DNA of 64,000 nt from Liolophura sinensis. Taxonomy: Eukaryota > Mollusca > Polyplacophora > Chitonida > Chitonidae. Below, in pieces: positions 58,801-64,000 of the stretch. The stretch lies in assembly GCF_032854445.1 (NCBI RefSeq), contig NC_088296.1, forward strand, positions 9,522,706 to 9,586,705. Direction: 5' to 3'. Under the pieces are notes generated by a model that did no database searches, was not told the DNA's origin, and saw only the letters and a list, made by a program, of their open reading frames with translations. Within the stretch, counting starts at the first letter, position 1; every line of letters begins with the position of its first letter. The position numbers were made by a program, and so were the translations under genes.

Positions 58801-61800
58801 CACCATTTGGCAACTTTCACACTGTCGTCAGTGCTCTGTTTTTTACACTCTGTGCGGAAATCTGGTTGTGAATTGCACGACTAATTTGGGACGAGAAGTC
58901 GAATGGTGCCAACCGTGCCATATGCCCTCACTCCCAACGTTCTCTCGACTGCAGTACAAATTACAAAACAGCGTGGCACCAAAACTTGTATTAGTTCCGT
59001 AGGCCTACATCATTAAGTATAATCATTAGCACCCTAAAATGCATAACCGGAAAAAATAACGGACCTTCTGACGGGTAAAAACTAATGTCAAGTTAACTCA
59101 TGTCAAATGTATAAAAAGGGAAGAAATGGGAAGAAATTGACAAAAAACAAAAGAATTTTAAAAACCGTAGCCAGAAGTACGCACCAAGAACGAGTCTTGC
59201 GTTATGGCGTGTGGCTTAAGTCCTGTGACAATTGAGGCCTATAATCAGCGTTAGCATTTGTGTGCGACAAACTGTTTAACATGGAAAACATTTAGCGTTC
59301 TGCTTCATGGGGATTAAGGAAGCAAATCTTGCAACCCATGGGACAGGATTGCCTGCCACCTACTTGAAATAACAATGCTGCAGTCATTTCAATAATAATA
59401 AATCTGCCAGGCGCTGCCCAAGGTCCCACAAGCAGTGAGAGTGTGGGAATCTACAAATTCCCTGTCCAGTGAGTGAGTGAGTGAGTGAGCGAGTGCTTAG
59501 TCTTTAACGCCCTACTTAACAATTTTTCAGTCATATGACGACGAAGGATTCCTTAGAGTTCCTTGTTCGTGCAATGTGCCTCCTTGTTGCTGGACGGATT
59601 TCCACGGCTCTTTTTTCTAGTGCTGCTTCACTGAGACGTCTTACCGAAGTAAAGTAAAGCGCCTCGCCCGAGCCATTATACTGATACGGGTCAACCAATC
59701 GTTGCACTATCACCTTAATGCTGAACGCAAAGCGAGAAAGCTACAACTTTCTCCGTTAAGGTCATAGGTGTGACCCGATACGGGGTTGACCCTGAATCTA
59801 CAACCGCACCCGACGCAGATGCTCTACCAATTCCTTTCCAAGAGATGACATGCATGTAAATTCCGTGTTGCTTTTGTAGCGTGACAGTAGAGCCACCCAG
59901 TCGGTAAGCAATCATCCAACTTTCTTATCTTTTCATTCAGTGGTTACCTGATAGTGGCCCCGTCCGTTTTTAGACCCGGCGTCCGGGAATTGATCAGCGT
60001 CACCATTCTACACCCTACCGCCCCCATCACGGTCGAATCCAAGTTGATCACCGATAAAGGGGAGATCATAGCGCATGAAGGACGCGAAATATTCGGTATG
60101 TCGAAGGATCAGATGTTAATAAATTGTACTCCTCTTGTAAACTCCTTTAAAACGTATCCATTCTGCTTTCATTTGTTTGTTGTTCGATTCAATTTGAAAA
60201 ATCAATTTATATTGAGTACTAAAGTTTCTGAGCTGTAATTTGACCTAAATTATAAAAAAAGAAAATAGAAAACGCAAAGAGTAGTATTATGATTACGTGT
60301 TTTATCAAGGTCTCCTTTTAAATTATGCCTCGCAGTTGGTATGACTCATTTATTCCATTATAATTGTGTTTAACGCCAAATGGGATAAAGTTTCACTTAT
60401 CTAACGGCGGTCCGGTATATGGGTGGAATACACCGGATACCCTGGAGTGAATCGCTTCGCTGGCTACCTGACAGACCCTGCTTTCTCTGTCATTATATTT
60501 ATACTGCATGCATCTCACCAATGCGGTTGCTGTGAGTTCAAGTCCAGCTCATCCTTGCTTCCTCTCCAGCCGTACGTGGGAAGGTCTGTCAGAAACCTGT
60601 GGATGGTCGTGGATTTATCCCGGGCTCTACCCCGTTTCCACCCACCATAATTCTGGCCGCCATCGTATAAGTGAAATATTCTTGAGTACGGCGTAAAACA
60701 CCGATCAAATAAATAAATAGATAAATAAATATACTGCATGCACAAAATTTAAAGTGATTTTCTTATACAATATTTTACTTACAGGCAAAGGATCACTTGT
60801 TTTAGAGGTAAATATACATTTGTTTTGTATTGTCTAAATTTTTTGTTGTTTCTACCGTAAAGTCACAGGTTCTGATTCGTACCATTTTAGGGTGGTGTGC
60901 AGGGAATAAGAAAGAATATACGTTCTGTGAATCAGTGAATTTTGTAAAGAGTCAGTTTGGAGATCAAATTCCCAAAACTGTTATGCATTCTTGGGAATCA
61001 TCGTGTTAACAAGCACGATACAGACGCATTAGAATAACAGTACTTTTGGTAAACGCGATGAAGGGTGTCTCATGGAAGCCATACACCCCCATTGTGTATT
61101 ACACAATTTTCATTCTCGTTTGCAGAAATGCTTACGAAAAGACTTCTTGTAGTAGCTCAGAGGGGCCTCCTTGGCTGAGTGCGATGCAATGCCTCAGGAG
61201 CCTATCGCCAACGCGGCCGCTGTGAGTTCAAGTCCAGCTCATGATGACTTCCTCTCCGGCCGAACGTGAAATATTCTTGAGTACGGCGTAAAGCACCAAA
61301 TAAATAAATAAATAAAAGACATAATGCGTAACAGTGCACTCATAACTGCCTGACCGAAATTGTCAATTATAATCGTGCATACAGTTCCACATAACAAGAA
61401 AGTAATTCAGAACAAACGTATACTAAATACAGGTCTGCCAGCAGCCTGCGGGTGGTTGTGGCTTTCCCCCCGGGCTATGTCAGGTTTCCTCCCACAATAT
61501 TGCTGGCCGCCGTTGTATCGTTGAAATATTCTTGAGTACGACGTAAAACACCAATCAAATAAATATATACATATAAATAGTAGCTCAGGGGTTTTAAAAT
61601 GCACAGGTGCCAATGAATGCCAAAGGACTTGCGCAGTTGAAAGTTTGTGGGAACTGCCTGTCTACGGAAAAGAGAGACTACTCGTTCTTCAATTCCAGTT
61701 CTGTGGTGATCGAAAAGCGACGGTCGGTGCTGTTTATAGATACAGACAAACCGATGTACAAACCGGGACAAACAGGTACGTCATCATCAGCATCACCACC

Positions 61801-63568
61801 ATCACCACCATCAGCAGAAGCAGCATCAACATCACTGTCATCTCCCAGAGTACTAGGGTCGTTACCGTCATCATTGCAGTCATCCAAAACATCTGACAAT
61901 CTGCATGATATATATACATTGTTCTGTGCTTTCAACATGTATCATTATGCCGTTTACCGTAAAACCTACATTGTATTTCTTTATTTGCAGAATGGCGAAT
62001 AGGTATTTTGGGCACATAAATGTGATCGTTTATTCCATTTAATATATGTTTACCTCTGAAACCAAACTAGTGGTGCTCGCTGGCCAGATGCTGGGTTTCC
62101 TTGCAACCAATGGGATCGTGTGCACGAATCCACCTCTTACTCTTTTGGTTGCAGATTTAAGCCAGTAGGTTTTCAGATATACCTGACAGTCTACAGTGGT
62201 TTTCTCTGGACTATTAAATATAAACAAAAGAATAAATGAGTGCATAATTAAGGTTTCATAGCACATAGACAGAACTTCAGCCAAATATAATTACATGATC
62301 TTTAGAGCACATGTACCCATCACTTCTCTCGTTGTATCACTGCCACCACTAGATAATCTTGACCTTTGGAGCCTTTGATACGCACGTAAGTTTGTTAAAA
62401 CTTTGCCTCACCACTGATCTCCTCCCGTGGATCCTTCATCAGCATTATTCAGTAAAACTGTTTTACATGTCCGTTAGAATCACGTTGTGCATTTTTTAGA
62501 TAAGAAGAATGCTTTTGTATTGATTTATTTATTTATTTGATTGGTGCTTTACGCCGTACTCTAGAATATTTCACTTATACAATGGCGGCCAGCATTTGTA
62601 CTGAGAATAAATAGAGAGGCTAAAAGAGAGTGTTTGTGGTTTCTGACATAACTTTAATCCAGTCTTATCACCGTGACCCAAGTGACTTGATGGCGTTGTC
62701 TAAGGTTTCTGCACAAAATTTTCCAGTGGTGACAGCGATTAAAGCGAAATGTAGAGAGTTGCGCATGCGCTGTAAGGAGTGTAATATATTTTTGTATACC
62801 GCAGTTTACATCACAGCCATAACGACGGGCATCGACCTCAAGCCGGTGAACGAGGACGTGTTACTGTACATAGAGGTAACTTACTTAAAATCGGACTTCG
62901 CTTTCGTGAACGAACCTTCTATTCCGCGTACTTCGTAATAAAATGTAATGACCTACAAAATAACTTTCTCATTCGCACCTTTCCATAAGCTGCTGTCCAA
63001 CTGTAAGTGTCTTCTTGTTGTGGAGAGAAAACCAACTAGCCTTAGTTATCCTACTGAGAATAAAAAAAAGGATCGAAATCCTTTTAAATGCTAGTAATGT
63101 GTTTAACATTGACTTCATATAGTGTTAATTCCAGTGCACGATGGTTCCTTACCTTTGGCCTGTTACAGGTGCATTTGTAGTTAATTGTTCAGTTTTTGGG
63201 CTTTAAGCCAGTAGGTTTGTCAGGTACCTGGCAATAGTCGGTAATTTACTCAGCGCGCACCCCTTTCGTTACAGCACACTTCTGATATCTGTCATACAGG
63301 TGAAAACTCATTGATCAACAGTCAAGCAGCCAAGCCAACCTGTATCGGAATATTTCCCAAGTACATAGTATTTTCTTTCCTGTCGTTTGAAGTATAAGTG
63401 AAACAGTTTTGGGTAAAACCTGGCCCACAAATCAACAAAATTATTCTGTTTTTTTTTTCTACATCTATGATAAAACTTGTTTAAAAAATTGTTAAAATTC
63501 TGTTTTTTTACAGGACGGACACGGAACAAGGGTTGCACAATGGACCAAGCTACCTGAAATATGTAAAG
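55770..63568 (+). CDS. Alpha-2-macroglobulin/thioester-protein family, 5' part of gene (gene-level entry)
   Basis: Six exons: 55770-55855, 59941-60095, 60785-60807, 61607-61775, 62805-62875, 63514-63568; the gene leaves the right edge after a donor at 63569. Phases join without conflict into about 186 residues: signal peptide, MG1 domain, start of MG2. Key segments are GYLIVAPSVFRPGVRE (strand A of MG1), GKGSLVLE, FIDTDKPMYKPGQT (the MG2 hallmark found across A2M, CD109, TEP and complement C3-like proteins) and DGHGTRVAQWTKL. The family consists of large secreted protease inhibitors or opsonins. The bait region and thioester (GCGEQ) would lie outside this window, so A2M, CD109 and TEP types cannot be told apart. 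Confidence 0.9.
56164..56392 (+). mobile_element. Repeat D, A2M intron 1
   Basis: AGGTGACGTCTAATAATTCT, TAAAGCCATGATCCTAGGTG and TTTCTACGTTGTAAGTC. Confidence 0.85.
56808..57105. repeat. 147-bp tandem duplication in A2M intron 1
   Basis: Two copies starting CTGAATATACATGTATAATA at about 56811 and 56958 differ at only a few bases. Confidence 0.92.
57930..58062 (+). mobile_element. SINE-A middle fragment in A2M intron 1
   Basis: AGAGCCTCTCACCAATGATG to TTTCCCCGGGCTCTC, without head or tail. Confidence 0.8.
58363..58600 (-). mobile_element. SINE-A in A2M intron 1
   Basis: Reverse orientation, tail to GAGAGGCTCCTCTCATTACGC, lacking only the head. Confidence 0.9.
58636..58852 (+). mobile_element. 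Repeat D, A2M intron 1
   Basis: AACATCTAATACATTTGCAA, GAATAAAACCCTTAGTGAGG and CACACTGTCGTCAGTGCTC. Confidence 0.83.
59468..59834 (-). mobile_element. SINE-B, near full length, A2M intron 1
   Basis: (GAGT)n then GCTTAGTCTTTAACGCCC through GACGCAGATGCTCTACCAAT in reverse; it ends about 100 bases before exon 2. Confidence 0.9.
59941..60095 (+). CDS. A2M-family exon 2, MG1 domain
   Basis: Acceptor CATTCAG, donor GTATGT. It encodes GYLIVAPSVFRPGVRELISV, ILHPTAPITVESKLITDKGE and IIAHEGREIF, the first macroglobulin domain. Phase 2 in, phase 1 out. The open frame continues past the donor into intron. Confidence 0.9.
60513..60730 (+). mobile_element. 5'-truncated SINE-A with 12-bp target duplication, A2M intron 2
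   Basis: Lacks the tRNA-like head and begins at CATCTCACCAATGCGG-type sequence. Flanked by ATACTGCATGCA at 60501-60512 and 60731-60742. Truncation with an intact duplication fits incomplete target-primed reverse transcription. It ends 55 bases before microexon 3. Confidence 0.9.
60785..60807 (+). CDS. A2M-family exon 3, 23-base microexon
   Basis: Acceptor TTACAG and donor GTAAAT flank 23 bases giving GKGSLVLE in frame with both neighbours (phase 1 in, phase 0 out). It matches the MG1 beta-strand that follows the previous exon in this family. It is too short to be found by ORF scanning. Confidence 0.75.
61161..61577 (+). mobile_element. Composite SINE-A (head, tail, spacer, body, tail) in A2M intron 3
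   Basis: A SINE-A head (61164-61268) jumps directly to a tail (61269-61312). A 115-base unique spacer follows, then the SINE body resumes where the head stopped (GTCTGCCAGCAGCC at 61433) and ends in a second tail. TAGTAGCTCAG flanks the whole unit (61150-61160 and 61578-61588). Confidence 0.75.
61607..61775 (+). CDS. A2M-family exon 4, end of MG1 and start of MG2
   Basis: Acceptor GCACAG, donor GTACGT. It encodes VPMNAKGLAQLKVCGNCLST then the hallmark SVLFIDTDKPMYKPGQT. Phase 0 in, phase 1 out. The acceptor has almost no pyrimidine tract and lies 18 bases past the end of a SINE target duplication (see findings). Confidence 0.9.
61776..61850. repeat. (CATCAC/CAGCAT)n simple repeat just inside A2M intron 4
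   Basis: A low-complexity CAT/CAC/CAG triplet tract immediately after the donor of exon 4. It produces antisense Asp-rich ORFs that are not genes. Confidence 0.8.
62519..62600 (-). mobile_element. SINE-A 3' fragment in A2M intron 4
   Basis: TTTATTTGATTGGTGCTTTA to GGCGGCCAGCAT. Confidence 0.85.
62805..62875 (+). CDS. A2M-family exon 5, MG2
   Basis: Acceptor ACCGCAG, donor GTAACT. It encodes VYITAITTGIDLKPVNEDVL then LYIE, the MG2 strand following KPGQT. Phase 1 in, phase 0 out. The open frame upstream of 62805 is intron. Confidence 0.85.
63514..63568 (+). CDS. A2M-family exon 6, MG2
   Basis: A run of T and ACAG acceptor, then DGHGTRVAQWTKLPEICK, donor GTATAA. It corresponds to the D-P-x-G-x-R-I-x-Q-W segment of the family. 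Phase 0 in, phase 1 out; the following exon is beyond 64000 or unseen. Confidence 0.82.
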
Positions 63569-64000
63569 GTATAAAACAGGTTCATATTTATTAAGGTATT
63601 TAGAACTTAAGTCATAAAATGCAAGTGCTCTTAGAAACAGTCTAAGAACAAGCAAAACTCCAATTGTGGTTGGTATATTGTTCCGCAGTAAATAATCCGT
63701 GTACAAATTTTAAACTTCCTAGAGCAAAACACTTTAATTGTAGTTGTGTTTGAATTTTTGACTCGAGTGTAAAAATTTGTGTCGAGATTTATTCCTCGCT
63801 GTCTTTATATGAGTTTCCATCTACGTATAATTGCAATGGACATTGGCTCGCGCGTACAATAACGGAAACTCACGTTTCTATTTATAGACCAACTAGTCGC
63901 GACGCATTCTGGTAGTTCGTTTTACAGGAAAATGGCTAAATGCAGGAATATGTAATTAAACCTGTACATAGATATACTTTCACACCCGAGTCTGTTTGAC
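63569..64000. other. A2M intron 6 (partial)
   Basis: AT-rich intron after the donor at 63569. No further exon is recognised before the window ends; the long minus-strand ORF overlapping here (63308-63706) is intronic. Confidence 0.6.

Noticed and set aside
61678-61938. Minus-strand Asp-rich ORF
   Set aside because: Antisense of A2M exon 4 and the adjoining CAT/CAC simple repeat.
62630-62804. Coding extension upstream of A2M exon 5
   Set aside because: Open by chance; the family-like sequence begins only after the ACCGCAG acceptor, and the phase fits exon 4 there.
63308-63706. 132-codon minus-strand ORF
   Set aside because: Overlaps A2M exon 6 antisense, AT-rich Leu/Tyr/Lys composition, no motif.

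Overview
This is eukaryotic nuclear DNA from an animal. Short coding exons have GT..AG introns with matching phases, and they sit in a sea of SINEs, MITE-like repeats and minisatellites. The protein families (an extracellular EB/EGF-like cysteine-rich protein, a mitochondrial-clan cytochrome P450, an alpha-2-macroglobulin family protein) are metazoan. The most abundant repeat, a tRNA-headed SINE ending in a short motif plus (AAATA)n, resembles repeats I associate with lophotrochozoans. My best guess is a marine mollusc or relative, but the species cannot be fixed from sequence alone.

Three genes are supported. (1) Minus strand, 4005 down to 333 and leaving the left edge: the 5' part of a secreted or membrane-anchored protein built from cysteine-rich EB/EGF-like modules. 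Four exons are visible, all internal introns are phase 1, and two exons are paralogous. (2) Plus strand, 34492-48029: a complete cytochrome P450 in eleven exons, with basic N-terminus, I-helix, ExxR and the haem Cys loop all present and every intron phase compatible. Two one-base shifts, in the first and last coding exons, interrupt the frame as written. (3) Plus strand, 55770-63568 and leaving the right edge: the 5' part of an alpha-2-macroglobulin/thioester-protein family gene (signal peptide, MG1, start of MG2), six exons with consistent phases. I see no functional link between the three; they look like ordinary unrelated neighbours.

Everything else is non-coding. Named here for use below: SINE-A (about 265 bp, tRNA-like head, tail ending in AAATA repeats), SINE-B (about 350 bp, tRNA-like head, tail ending in CACT/ACTC repeats), SINE-C (about 320 bp, tRNA-like head, tail ending in CATA/ATTC repeats), repeat D (about 230 bp, no coding content, dispersed), and element E (about 215 bp, with terminal inverted repeats).

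Layout: 0-4 kb EB-module gene; 6.0-8.05 kb 38-bp minisatellite; 11.35-12.47 kb 24-bp minisatellite; 13.06-13.94 kb repeat D whose 3' end is amplified as an 81-bp array; 16.4-17.7 kb SINE cluster; 17.77-21.89 kb large 48-bp minisatellite; 22-34 kb gene-free with scattered repeats and small arrays; 34.4-48.1 kb P450 gene, whose introns hold SINEs, a solo-LTR-like insertion and minisatellites; 48.1-55.4 kb gene-free; 55.4-64 kb alpha-2-macroglobulin gene start. No bacterial-type system, CRISPR array, rRNA or functional tRNA gene is present. The most informative signals are the two P450 frameshifts, the LTR-like insertion nested in a SINE with a perfect target duplication, the repeat-D-derived minisatellites at two loci, the higher-order structure of the satellites, and a composite SINE that landed just upstream of an A2M splice acceptor.
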